Shown in pieces: positions 36,680 to 46,875 of a stretch of DNA of 64,000 bases (its first letter is position 1; the number at the start of each line of letters is the position of its first letter). A model generated the notes under the pieces. It saw only the letters and a list, made by a program, of their open reading frames with translations, was not told the origin of the DNA and made no database searches. Source of the DNA: Zobellella denitrificans (GTDB lineage: Bacteria > Pseudomonadota > Gammaproteobacteria > Enterobacterales > Aeromonadaceae); contig NZ_NMUO01000005.1 in the NCBI RefSeq assembly GCF_002237365.1, positions 20,272-84,271 of the forward strand. The letters run 5' to 3'. A program made the position numbers and the translations under genes.

Positions 36680-38176
36680 ATGATTGAATCCAACTTTGCC
36701 ATCACCGGCACCTTTATCGTTTATCTTATCGGCATGATGGCCATCGGCTATTACGCCTACAAGCGCACCGCCAACTCGGCCGACTACTTTCTCGGTGGCC
36801 GCTCCCTGGGTCCCTGGCCTTCCGCCATTTCCGCCGGCGCCTCGGACATGAGCGGCTGGCTGCTGCTGGGTCTGCCCGGCTACGCCTATGCCGCCGGCAT
36901 CGAATCCTTCTGGCTGGCCGGCGGCCTGCTGCTGGGTACCTGGGCCAACTGGCTGTTCTGCGCCAAGCGGTTGCGCACCTACACCCTGGAAGTGAATAAC
37001 GCCATTACCATTCCCGAATACCTGGCCCGCCGCTTCGAAGACAAGTCCAAGCTGTTGCAGACCATTTCCGCCCTGTTCATCCTGCTGTTCTTCCTGTTCT
37101 ACACCAGCTCCGGCCTGGTGGCCGGCGGCAAGCTGTTCGAAACCGTGTTCGGCCTGGACTACAGCGTGGCGGTGATCATCGGCACCCTCTGCATCGTGTC
37201 CTATACCCTGTTCGGCGGCTTCCTGGCCGTGTCCTGGACCGACCTGGTACAGGGCCTGCTGATGGCCGCCGCCCTGCTGATCGTGCCCATCGCCGCCATG
37301 GATGGGGGCTTCGGCCAGTTGAACACCGATCTGCACAACCTCAACCCCGAGCTGCTGACCCTGTGGAACGATGTGAAGGGCGAGCCGCTGTCCGCCATCG
37401 CCATCATCTCCCTGGCGGCCTGGGGTCTGGGCTACTTCGGCCAGCCCCATATCCTGGCGCGCTTCAATGCCACCCGCAGCAACAAGGACATCACCACCGC
37501 CCGCCGCATCGCCGTCACCTGGAGCTTCCTGTCCATGGCCGGCGCCCTGATGGTGGGCATGGTCGGCCTGCTGTATGTGCAGAACAGCACGGGCGGCGAG
37601 CTGGCCGATCCGGAAACCATCTTTATGGTGCTGGTCAACGCCATCTTCCATCCGGTGATCGCCGGCATCCTGCTGGCTGCCATCCTGGCCGCCATCATGA
37701 GTACCGCCGACTCCCAGCTGCTGGTGTCCTCCTCCGCCCTGGCGGAAGACTTCTACAAGCAGGTGTTCAACCCCAGCGCCAGCTCCGAGAGCATCGTCAA
37801 CGTGGGCCGTTTCGCGGTGATCGCCCTGTCGGTGGTCGCCCTGATGCTGGCCTTCAACCCCGACAGCACCGTGCTGGGCCTGGTGTCCTACGCCTGGGCC
37901 GGCTTCGGCGCCGCCTTCGGCCCCGCCCTGCTGTTCAGCCTGTACTGGCGCGACATGAACCGCAACGGCGCCCTGGCCGGCGTGCTGGTGGGCGGCATTA
38001 CCGTGGTGGTGTGGAAGCAGCTTAACGGCGGCATCTTCGATATCTATGAAATCGTCCCCGGCTTTATCCTCGCCTCCGTCGCCATCGTCGCGGTGAGCAA
38101 GCTGACCGGCGCCCCCGCCGCCTCCGTGACCCAAACCTTCGACAACTACCAGAAGAGCCTCGACACCCTGGACTAA
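36680..38176 (+). CDS. putP: sodium/proline symporter
   Basis: A 498-aa inner-membrane Na+/solute symporter with 12-13 helices. Signatures are [55 protein letters not shown] and [20 protein letters not shown]. All are typical of PutP, which imports proline with Na+. It is preceded by CTGGAGGAACAGGGA and followed by a clear terminator. The putA gene is not in the window. Confidence 0.94.
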   Translation: MIESNFAITGTFIVYLIGMMAIGYYAYKRTANSADYFLGGRSLGPWPSAISAGASDMSGWLLLGLPGYAYAAGIESFWLAGGLLLGTWANWLFCAKRLRTYTLEVNNAITIPEYLARRFEDKSKLLQTISALFILLFFLFYTSSGLVAGGKLFETVFGLDYSVAVIIGTLCIVSYTLFGGFLAVSWTDLVQGLLMAAALLIVPIAAMDGGFGQLNTDLHNLNPELLTLWNDVKGEPLSAIAIISLAAWGLGYFGQPHILARFNATRSNKDITTARRIAVTWSFLSMAGALMVGMVGLLYVQNSTGGELADPETIFMVLVNAIFHPVIAGILLAAILAAIMSTADSQLLVSSSALAEDFYKQVFNPSASSESIVNVGRFAVIALSVVALMLAFNPDSTVLGLVSYAWAGFGAAFGPALLFSLYWRDMNRNGALAGVLVGGITVVVWKQLNGGIFDIYEIVPGFILASVAIVAVSKLTGAPAASVTQTFDNYQKSLDTLD

Positions 38177-38199
38177 GACACAGGTCAGCCATCCCTCCC

Positions 38200-38228
38200 A
38201 AGCCCGGCAGCCGCCGGGCTTTTGTTTC
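38200..38228 (+). terminator. intrinsic terminator of putP
   Basis: AAGCCCGGC at 38200-38208 and GCCGGGCTT at 38213-38221 form a 9-bp stem with the loop AGCC, followed by a T-rich run. It lies 24 bp after the putP stop. Confidence 0.88.
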
Positions 38229-38294
38229 TTCCCCCCTCCCACACCCCGTAAATTGGCTAAGCTTGTGGCTATCCGTTCTCAACCGGGCCCATCC

Positions 38295-39749
38295 ATGAGC
38301 ACAGCACCGCTTTACCTCGGCAGTACCCACGAACACGCTCCCGTCCGGCTGCGGTTGGCCATGGCCAACCGTCACGGGCTCATTACCGGCGCCACCGGCA
38401 CCGGCAAGACGGTCACCCTGCAACGGCTGGCGGAAAGCTTCTCCCACGCCGGTACCCCGGTGTTCCTGGCCGACGTCAAGGGCGACCTGTCCGGCCTGGC
38501 CGCTCCCGCCGACCCCGGCGGCAAGGTTGCCGAGCGGCTGGCCCGGCTGGGGGTGGAGGACTACCAGCCCCGCCCCTGTCCTACCCTGTTCTGGGACATG
38601 TTCGCCACCCGGGGCCACCCGGTGCGGGCCACCATCTCCGAACTGGGTCCCCTGCTGCTGGCCCATATACTGGAACTCAACGATACCCAGAGCGGCCTGC
38701 TCTATGCCTGTTTCCGCATCGCCGACGACGAGGGCCTGCTGCTGCTCGACCTCAAGGATCTGCGCGCCCTGCTCGGCTGGGTGGCGGACAACGCCAAAGC
38801 CCTGGCCGGGCGCTACGGCAACCTGCCCGCCAACAGCCTGGGGGCCATCCAGCGCCGGCTGCTGGTGCTGGAGCAGGACGGCAGCGGCCACTTCTTCGGC
38901 GAGCCCTCGCTCAATCTGCGGGATCTGATGCAACGGGATTTTTCCGGCCAGGGGGTGGTCAGCATCCTCGACGCCACCCGGCTGATGCAAAGCCCCCGGC
39001 TCTACGCCAGCTTCCTGCTCTGGTTATTGAGCGAGCTGTTCGAGACGCTGCCGGAGCTGGGCGATCCGCCCCAGCCGGTGCTGGTGTTTTTCTTCGACGA
39101 GGCGCACCTGCTGTTCAACTCGGCCCCCAGGCCATTGCTGGAAAAAATAGAGCAACTGGTGCGCTTGATCCGCTCCAAGGGGGTGGGTGTCTATTTCATC
39201 ACCCAGAGTCCGCTGGATATCCCCGACACCGTGCTGGGCCAGCTCGGCAACCGGGTCCAGCACGCCCTGCGCGCCTTCACCCCACGGGACGAACAGGCGG
39301 TCAGGGCCGCCGCGCGCACCTTTAGGGCCAACCCGGCCTTCGATACCCAGGCCGCCATCACCACCCTCGGCGTGGGCGAGGCCCTGGTGTCGGTGCTGGA
39401 CGAAAAGGGGGCGCCCACCCCGGTGGAGATCACCCTGATCTGCCCGCCCGAGTCCCGTATAGGCCCCCTGACGGCGGAAGAACACCAGGCCCGGCTCGCA
39501 CAGTCGCCCCTGGCCGGGCGCTACGACCAGGTGCTGGATCGGGAGTCGGCATTCGAGCTGCTGGAGCGGCGCCTGGCGCAACAGGCGGCACCGCCGGCGC
39601 CGCAACCCCAGGACGGGGCGCCCCGCCGTGCCGGCAACCGGGATTCGCTGCTGGAAAGCGTGGCCAAGAGCACCCTGCGCAGCATCGGCAGCCAACTGGG
39701 CCGGCGCATCGCCCGGGGCCTGCTGGGATCCCTGCTGGGCGGTAAATAG
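38295..39749 (+). CDS. HerA-like DUF853 ATPase (YjgR type)
   Basis: A 484-aa P-loop ATPase of the HerA/FtsK group (DUF853). Walker A is [10 protein letters not shown] near residue 30 and Walker B is [25 protein letters not shown] follows as a sensor-type motif. The C-terminal part (about residue 435 on) is Pro/Ala-rich, then a basic helix. E. coli YjgR (about 500 aa) has the same layout. The ATG at 38295 is chosen because homology starts at APLYLGST; the RBS is weak. Function is unknown; the fold suggests DNA or protein translocation. Confidence 0.85.
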   Translation: MSTAPLYLGSTHEHAPVRLRLAMANRHGLITGATGTGKTVTLQRLAESFSHAGTPVFLADVKGDLSGLAAPADPGGKVAERLARLGVEDYQPRPCPTLFWDMFATRGHPVRATISELGPLLLAHILELNDTQSGLLYACFRIADDEGLLLLDLKDLRALLGWVADNAKALAGRYGNLPANSLGAIQRRLLVLEQDGSGHFFGEPSLNLRDLMQRDFSGQGVVSILDATRLMQSPRLYASFLLWLLSELFETLPELGDPPQPVLVFFFDEAHLLFNSAPRPLLEKIEQLVRLIRSKGVGVYFITQSPLDIPDTVLGQLGNRVQHALRAFTPRDEQAVRAAARTFRANPAFDTQAAITTLGVGEALVSVLDEKGAPTPVEITLICPPESRIGPLTAEEHQARLAQSPLAGRYDQVLDRESAFELLERRLAQQAAPPAPQPQDGAPRRAGNRDSLLESVAKSTLRSIGSQLGRRIARGLLGSLLGGK

Positions 39750-39854
39750 CCCGGCCCACACACCGAGCGGAAAGCCGAGGCGGGAGCGCAGGCGGCCTCC
39801 CAAGACCCGCACTTCAGACTGCCGACAAACCGTCGAATGACGCTGTTGTCACTC

Positions 39855-39975
39855 CCGCAAAGCGCGGAGTCCAGTGCAACATATCGTGGTTCTCAGCCGC
39901 TGCGATGACGTGTAGGGTCGACGTCAGCCGACCAAAAATCCGGCGTAGGTCCACTGAAAGTAGACCTACGGGAGG
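39855..39975. repeat. intergenic hairpin repeat family C, copy 2
   Basis: The 286-bp gap between the DUF853 gene and the bacterioferritin operon contains GTAGGTCCACTGAAAGTAGACCTAC (a hairpin, positions about 39945-39969), TGTAGGGTCGACGTCAGCCGAC, and CCCGCAAAGCGCGGAGTCCAG. These resemble the elements at 34.5 kb. No gene is seen. Confidence 0.5.
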
Positions 39976-40035
39976 GGGGATTGGAACCTTTGTCCAATCC
40001 CCATGTTATGGTAGATGCGGGAGTATTAAGAGGGA

Positions 40036-40506
40036 TCAGCCCATCTGGGACTGGAGGTAGTTGGGCAGGCCTATCCTGTCGATCAGGCCCAGTTGCTGCT
40101 CCAGCCAGTGGGTATGGTCGTGCTCGGTGTCTTCCAGCAGTTGCAGCAGCATGTCGCGGCTCTGGTAGTCGTGCTCCTGCTCGCACAGGGCCATGGCCTT
40201 GCGCAGATCCTCGATCACCTTGTATTCCAGCGCGAGATCGTTCTTCAGCATGGCGGGCACGTCCCTGCCGACCTGGATCGGCACCCGGGTGACCATGTCG
40301 GGAGTGCCTTCCAGGAACAGGATACGCTCGATCAACTTGGCGGCGTGGCCCTTCTCATCCTCGAACTCGTGGTCGATGCGCTCGAACAGCTTTTTCAGGC
40401 CCCAGTCGTCGTACATGCGGGAATGGATAAAGTACTGATCCATGGCGCTCAGTTCGCCGGCCAGCAGCTCGTTCAGGGCCGCGATAATCTTCGGATTGCC
40501 TTTCAT
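40036..40506 (-). CDS. bacterioferritin subunit with ferroxidase centre and no haem Met
   Basis: A 156-aa ferritin-fold subunit. The di-iron ferroxidase ligands are all present: Glu18, Glu51, His54, Glu94, and the ExxH pair Glu128/His131. The haem-ligand position 52 is Lys, not Met, so it should not bind haem at the two-fold interface by itself. The sequence resembles Pseudomonas FtnA (bacterioferritin A). It follows the second subunit gene by 10 bp. Together they should form a 24-mer that oxidises and stores iron in the cytoplasm. Confidence 0.92.
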   Translation of the reverse strand: MKGNPKIIAALNELLAGELSAMDQYFIHSRMYDDWGLKKLFERIDHEFEDEKGHAAKLIERILFLEGTPDMVTRVPIQVGRDVPAMLKNDLALEYKVIEDLRKAMALCEQEHDYQSRDMLLQLLEDTEHDHTHWLEQQLGLIDRIGLPNYLQSQMG

Positions 40507-40516
40507 CTGGTTCCCC

Positions 40517-40981
40517 TTACAGTTGCGACTGTTGGTAGTTCTCGATGCCGACCTTGGCGACAAGGCCGAGCTGGGTATCGATCCAGTCCAGGTGGCCCTC
40601 TTCGTATTCCTCGATGTCGGTGAGCAGTTCCCGGGACACATAGTCCTGTACCGACTCGCAGTAGGCGATGGCGTCCTTCAGCACCACCAGTTGCTCCTCC
40701 ACCTGCCGCAGATCGCACCGCAGCATCTCCTCGGTGGTCTCGCCGATGTACAGACGGTTGAGGTGCTGCAGGTTGGGCAGCCCCTCGAGGAACAGGATGC
40801 GCTCGATAAGGGCGTCGGCCTGCTTCATGTCCTTGATGGATTTCTTGTACTCGCGCTCGTCCAGCTCGTGCAGGCCCCAGTTCTTGAACATGCGGGCGTG
40901 CAGGAAATACTGGTTGATGGAGGTGAGCTCAATGCTCAGCACCTGGTTCAGGTACTCGATGACTTTTGTATCGCCTTTCAT
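40517..40981 (-). CDS. bfr: bacterioferritin subunit with haem Met52 but altered ferroxidase centre
   Basis: A 154-aa subunit close to E. coli Bfr ([26 protein letters not shown]). The haem ligand Met52 is present. The ferroxidase ligands are changed: Glu51 to Asp, His54 to Gln and Glu94 to Val, while Glu18, Glu127 and His130 remain. It therefore looks catalytically poor on its own and complements the downstream subunit, which has the reverse set. The ATG at 40981 is the family start. It is first in the two-gene operon. Confidence 0.92.
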   Translation of the reverse strand: MKGDTKVIEYLNQVLSIELTSINQYFLHARMFKNWGLHELDEREYKKSIKDMKQADALIERILFLEGLPNLQHLNRLYIGETTEEMLRCDLRQVEEQLVVLKDAIAYCESVQDYVSRELLTDIEEYEEGHLDWIDTQLGLVAKVGIENYQQSQL

Positions 40982-41184
40982 AACCCTTCTCCCCATGAAT
41001 TCCGCTGGCAATGATAGACGCTTGTCGTCCGCTCCGCAAATCCAAATGAGACTTAACCCATTGATTTAGCTTGAATAACGTAGTGGTAATAAGAACAGGT
41101 GTTATTTTTAGCACGGTTCGTCCGACACCCGTCCCGACACCGAACGCCCCCAGGGCAGAACACCGGCAGCCCCGGCGCCCTCCC

Positions 41185-41847
41185 TCACTGCCCCAGCAGG
41201 CGTCGCACCTGGGGACAGTCGAAGTCGGCCAGGGAGGACAGCCGGAGATCGGCGATGCCGAAGCGCTGATCCCGGTACAGGGCCGGCTCGGGCACGCACA
41301 GCGCCGTCATCTGGGCGGCCTTGGCGGCGATAACGCCATTGACCGAATCCTCGATGGCCAGGCAATGCTGGGGCAGCACGCCCAGGGCGGCGGCGGCTTC
41401 CAGGTAAACCTGGGGATGGGGCTTGCCGAGCGGCAGGTGCTCGGCGGACACCCGCACCTCGAAGTGCTCGGCCAGCCCGAAGCGTTCGAGCACGGCGTCG
41501 ATCAGCCGCAACGGCGAGGAAGAGGCCAGGCCCACCTTGAGCGGGGAACGCTTCAGCCAGCCCAGGGTATCGCGCACCCCGGCCATGGGGTCGTCCAGCC
41601 GCCGCACCTGGGCGATCACCTGCTCGATCATGGCCTCGGTCAGGGCATCGGCACAGGCCGGATCCAGCCCCTTGGTGCGCACCCAGCGCTGGCTGATCTC
41701 GTCGATGCGCAGACCCACGGTCTGGGCGCCGTCTTCCTCGGTGACGGTAAAGCCGAAACGCGCCCCCGCCTCCTTCTTGGCCTGCAACCACAGGGGCTCG
41801 GAGTCGACGATGACCCCGTCCATATCGAAAATAACCGCTTCAATCAT
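41185..41847 (-). CDS. HAD-superfamily sugar phosphatase (HxpB/YniC-like)
   Basis: A 220-aa HAD phosphatase. Motif I is FDMDGVIVDSEPLW (nucleophile Asp8, Asp10), motif II is LASSSPL, and motif III/IV are GKPHPQVYLEAA and AIEDSVNG. The cap lies at residues 15-80. Similarity to E. coli YniC (HxpB, 222 aa), which removes phosphate from 2-deoxyglucose 6-phosphate and hexitol phosphates, is strong, including ALCVPEP and DLRLSSL. It is the last gene after a GH1 glucosidase and a LacI regulator, with a 21-bp gap, so a role in sugar-phosphate clean-up fits. Confidence 0.86.
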   Translation of the reverse strand: MIEAVIFDMDGVIVDSEPLWLQAKKEAGARFGFTVTEEDGAQTVGLRIDEISQRWVRTKGLDPACADALTEAMIEQVIAQVRRLDDPMAGVRDTLGWLKRSPLKVGLASSSPLRLIDAVLERFGLAEHFEVRVSAEHLPLGKPHPQVYLEAAAALGVLPQHCLAIEDSVNGVIAAKAAQMTALCVPEPALYRDQRFGIADLRLSSLADFDCPQVRRLLGQ

Positions 41848-41868
41848 GCCGTGCTCCTCGTTGCTGGT

Positions 41869-42879
41869 TTAATCACTGGTGTTCGGCGCCGTCACCGATT
41901 CCCGCAGGACCAGCCGCCCCCGAAAGCGCATGGGGGCCGGTGCCGGACGGCCCTCGGCCAGCTCCAGCGCCAGTTGCATGGCGTGCCGGGTCATGGCCTG
42001 GATCGGCAGCTCCACCGTGGTGAGCGCCGGCTGGCTGTAGGCCGACATGGGCTCGTTGTCGAAACCGGCCACCGATACCTGCTGCGGCACCCGGATGCCG
42101 GCCTCGTGCAACGCCCTGAGCGCCCCCACCGCCATGTCGTCGTTGAAGGCGAACAGGGCGGTAAAGGCCATGCCCCGCTCGAGCAGCCGCCGGCAGGCCA
42201 GGTAGCCCCCTTCCAGGTGGCTGTCGCCGTGTTCGATCAGTTGCGGATCGACCGCAATATCGTTCGCTCCAAGCGCGGCCCGGTAGCCCTCGAGCCGGGT
42301 CTGGCCGGTGGGAGCCTGGATGGGGGTGGTGATGCAGGCGATGCGCCGGTGGCCCAGGCCGATAAGGTGATCCATCATCAGCCGGGCGGCGCCGGCCTGT
42401 TCGAAGCAGACGCTGGGCCCCAGTTCTGCCGGCAGCTCCCGGTTGATCACCACCAGCGGAATGGCGAGCCCGGCCTTGAGCCCGGCAAGCTGCGCCTCGG
42501 ACATAAAGCGGCTGTACAGCACGATGGCGTCGCAGCGCCGGTCGGCCAGCAGGTGCACCGCGTCCCGCTCACGCTCGGGGTCGTCGTGGCCGTCGGTCAC
42601 GATCAGTTGCTTGCCGTGCTGCTCGGCGCTCAGGGCCGCCTGCTTGAGCAGGGTGCCGAAGTAGGCGCCCTCGAAGTCGGACACCACCAGCCCCAGGCTG
42701 TTGCCGCTGTTGTTGGCCAGGGCCCGGGCCAGGCTGTTGGGCCGGTAGCCGAGCTGGTCGATGGCGTCGAACACCGCGCGGCGGGTGGACTCCTTCACCT
42801 GGGCGGTGCCGTTCAGCACCCTTGAGACCGTGGCCTTGGAAACCCCGGCCAGTTTGCATACATCGGTTATGGTGGCCAT
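41869..42879 (-). CDS. LacI family repressor of the glucosidase operon
   Basis: A 336-aa LacI/GalR regulator. The HTH and hinge read TITDVCKLAGVSKATVSRVL and YRPNSLARALANNSG. The effector domain ends with VSVAGFDNEPMSAYSQPALT. The ATG at 42879 begins MATITDV; the same frame is open further upstream but that is antisense overlap with the glucosidase gene. It lies between the GH1 gene (41-bp gap) and the HAD gene (21-bp gap). Its probable operators are the tandem GAAACCGGTTTC sites before the GH1 gene. Confidence 0.92.
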   Translation of the reverse strand: MATITDVCKLAGVSKATVSRVLNGTAQVKESTRRAVFDAIDQLGYRPNSLARALANNSGNSLGLVVSDFEGAYFGTLLKQAALSAEQHGKQLIVTDGHDDPERERDAVHLLADRRCDAIVLYSRFMSEAQLAGLKAGLAIPLVVINRELPAELGPSVCFEQAGAARLMMDHLIGLGHRRIACITTPIQAPTGQTRLEGYRAALGANDIAVDPQLIEHGDSHLEGGYLACRRLLERGMAFTALFAFNDDMAVGALRALHEAGIRVPQQVSVAGFDNEPMSAYSQPALTTVELPIQAMTRHAMQLALELAEGRPAPAPMRFRGRLVLRESVTAPNTSD

Positions 42880-42920
42880 TGCTGTTATCGGAAAAGGTGA
42901 AAACGGTGTAGAGAAAGAGG

Positions 42921-44648
<1,728 letters not shown>

Positions 44649-45641
44649 CTAGGGCGCCAGCCGGACCTGGCCCAGGGTATTGGCGTCGGTGGCGAACCAG
44701 AGGCTGTCGCTGGCCGCGTGGTAGTGCAGGTGGCGCACGGCGCCACTGGGGCTGGGCAACGCCAGCTCGTGCAGGAAACGCTCGCCTTGGGTATCGAAAC
44801 TCAGCAACCGCATCGCCCTGCCCCCCTGATCCGCCAGCCAGAGCCGGCCCTCGCCGTCCAGCGCCGAGCCGTAGGGCCGGGCCCGTCCTTCGCCGGGGAT
44901 CGGCCACTCGTCGAAACTCCCCGACGACGGCCGATAACGGCCGACGATGCCGTTGGCGAAATCCAGGTACCAGACGTCACCGTTGCCGGCCACTTCCAGC
45001 CGCCGCACCCGTGCCCTGGGTCTGGGCAGGGTCACTTCGGTCAACGCCAGGGTCTCGGGGTCTACCCAGGCCAGCTTGTTGGTGCCGAACAGCGACACCC
45101 AGGGCCTTCCCTGGCCATCCAGCTTGATGTCGTAGGGCCGGGCGCTGACGGTAGGCACCCGTATCAGCTCCAGGGCGCCGCTCTCCGTATCCAACCGGCC
45201 TACCCGGTTGCTTTCGGGTGCGGTAAACCAGAGCTTGCCTCCTCCATCCAGTGCCAGGGTGTAGGGATCGCGCACCGCGGGGTTGCGGATGGGAAAGGTG
45301 ACTATCTCCCCGCTCGCGGGCTCCAGCCGGCCGAGGCGGGCGTTGCGGTTGCCCGCGTACCAGACCCTGCCGGCGCCGTCCACCGCCACGCCATTGGGGT
45401 AGGTGCCCGATTCCAGTTCAATCCGCGCGAAGGTGTCGGTATCGGGATCAAACACCGCCAGGTAGTTACCCAGCTGGCCGCTGAACCAGACCCGTCCGTC
45501 CGGCGCCACGAAAGGATCCCGGGGACGGGTTCCGGCCCAGGGCACCTGCCATTCCTGGATGTGGGGGGATGCCACGGGGGCCTCCTGAGCCTCGGCGGTC
45601 AGCACCAGCCACAATCCCAGCAATGGATACAGGATCTTCAT
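44649..45641 (-). CDS. exported Vgb-like beta-propeller protein, paralogue 1
   Basis: A 330-aa protein with a signal peptide (MKILYPLLGLWLVLTAEAQE) and about seven repeats of roughly 42 residues built around W/VWF and GRL/DP motifs (for example GRVWYAGNRNARLGRLEP, GKLWFTAPESNRVGRLDT). This is the virginiamycin B lyase-like (streptogramin lyase) propeller pattern. Whether the lyase active residues are conserved cannot be judged here, so drug resistance is not claimed. The ATG at 45641 follows GAGAGAGG. A close paralogue lies directly upstream. Confidence 0.78.
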   Translation of the reverse strand: MKILYPLLGLWLVLTAEAQEAPVASPHIQEWQVPWAGTRPRDPFVAPDGRVWFSGQLGNYLAVFDPDTDTFARIELESGTYPNGVAVDGAGRVWYAGNRNARLGRLEPASGEIVTFPIRNPAVRDPYTLALDGGGKLWFTAPESNRVGRLDTESGALELIRVPTVSARPYDIKLDGQGRPWVSLFGTNKLAWVDPETLALTEVTLPRPRARVRRLEVAGNGDVWYLDFANGIVGRYRPSSGSFDEWPIPGEGRARPYGSALDGEGRLWLADQGGRAMRLLSFDTQGERFLHELALPSPSGAVRHLHYHAASDSLWFATDANTLGQVRLAP

Positions 45642-45756
45642 GTGCACCTCTCTCCCACGGAAAACGCCTTCTTAGTGTAGCCCTGTCGGCAAGAGTTCCA
45701 TAAGGAGCCCAGAAGCTGGGAGGACGAGGATCCAGGCTACCGGGCTTCAGTGGCAC

Positions 45757-45786
45757 AAAAAACCGGGCCTGGTGCTGGCCCGGTTT
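45757..45786 (-). terminator. intrinsic terminator between the two propeller genes
   Basis: AAACCGGGCC (45760-45769) and GGCCCGGTTT (45777-45786) form a perfect 10-bp stem. On the minus strand it is followed by a run of six T. It ends transcription of the upstream paralogue, so the second gene needs its own promoter. Confidence 0.85.
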
Positions 45787-45806
45787 GTCGATGACGACAA
45801 GGGGTG

Positions 45807-46799
45807 CTAGGGCGCCAGCCGGGCCTGGCCCAGGGTATTGGCATCGGTGCCAAACCAGAGGCTGTCGCTCCCGGCGTGGTAGTACATGTGGCGCACCGCT
45901 CCGCCCTCGCTGGGGATGGTCACCGCCGGCAGGAAGCGCTCCTCGGCGGTATCGAAACCCAGCAGCCGCACCGGGCGGGAACCCACGTCCACCAGCCACA
46001 GCCGCCCGCGTTGGTCCATGCCGGAGCCGTAGGGCTGGGCCCGTCCCGAGGTGGGGATGGGCCATTCATCGAAGCTGCCCGCTGCCGGCCGGTAACGGCC
46101 GATCAGGCCGCCTGCGAAGTCCAGGTACCAGACCTCGCCGTTGGCGGCGATCTCCAGCCGGCGCACCCGGGCCTGCTCCCGGGGCAGGGTCACTTCGGTC
46201 AGCGCCAGCGTCCGCGGGTCTATCCAGGCCAGCTTGTTGGTGCCGAACAAGGCCACCCAGGGCCGGCCCTGGCCATCCAGCTTGATGCCGTAGGGACGAG
46301 CGTTGGGGGTCGGCACCTCCACCAGAACGATGTCGCCGCTGGCCATGTCCAGCCGGCCCACCCTGTTGCCGCCCTGGGCGGTAAACCAGAGCCCGCCACG
46401 GCCATCCAGCGCCAGGGTGTGGGGATCGCGCACCTGCGGATCGGGCATGGGGAAGGTGACTATCTCCCCGCTCGCCGGATCCAGCCGGCCGATACGGGCA
46501 TTGCGGTTGCCGGCGTACCAGACCAGCCCCGCCTCGTCCACCACCAGGTTGTGGGGATGGGTGCCCGACTCCAGCTCGATGCGCCGGAACTGCCCGGTGC
46601 CAGGGTCGAACACCGCCAGGTAGTTGCCCGCCTGGCCGCAGAACCAGACCCGTCCGTCCGGCGCCACGAAGGGATCCCGCGGCCGGGTGCCGGCCCAGGG
46701 CACCGGCCACTCGCGGATGGCGGCGGGCCCGGGCGTCGCCTCCTCCGCCCCGGGCCCGAAGGCCAGCAGCAGGCCCAACAGCAGGAAAAGAAGTTTCAT
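45807..46799 (-). CDS. exported Vgb-like beta-propeller protein, paralogue 2
   Basis: A 330-aa paralogue of the next gene downstream, sharing long segments (EWPVPWAGTRPRDPFVAPDG, GRVWF, LFGTNKLAW, SDSLWFGTDANTLGQARLAP). A signal peptide is present (MKLLFLLLGLLLAFGPGAEE). Seven propeller blades can be counted. The gene ends in CTAG like its paralogue but without the family B repeat. It follows the ABC exporter gene by 76 bp on the same strand. Confidence 0.78.
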   Translation of the reverse strand: MKLLFLLLGLLLAFGPGAEEATPGPAAIREWPVPWAGTRPRDPFVAPDGRVWFCGQAGNYLAVFDPGTGQFRRIELESGTHPHNLVVDEAGLVWYAGNRNARIGRLDPASGEIVTFPMPDPQVRDPHTLALDGRGGLWFTAQGGNRVGRLDMASGDIVLVEVPTPNARPYGIKLDGQGRPWVALFGTNKLAWIDPRTLALTEVTLPREQARVRRLEIAANGEVWYLDFAGGLIGRYRPAAGSFDEWPIPTSGRAQPYGSGMDQRGRLWLVDVGSRPVRLLGFDTAEERFLPAVTIPSEGGAVRHMYYHAGSDSLWFGTDANTLGQARLAP

Positions 46800-46875
46800 T
46801 AGGGCGCCTCCCGGCTGGGTTACACCCCCTTAGTGTAGCCGTACCGGGTGCCGAACCACCGGGTAACGGCCCGGC

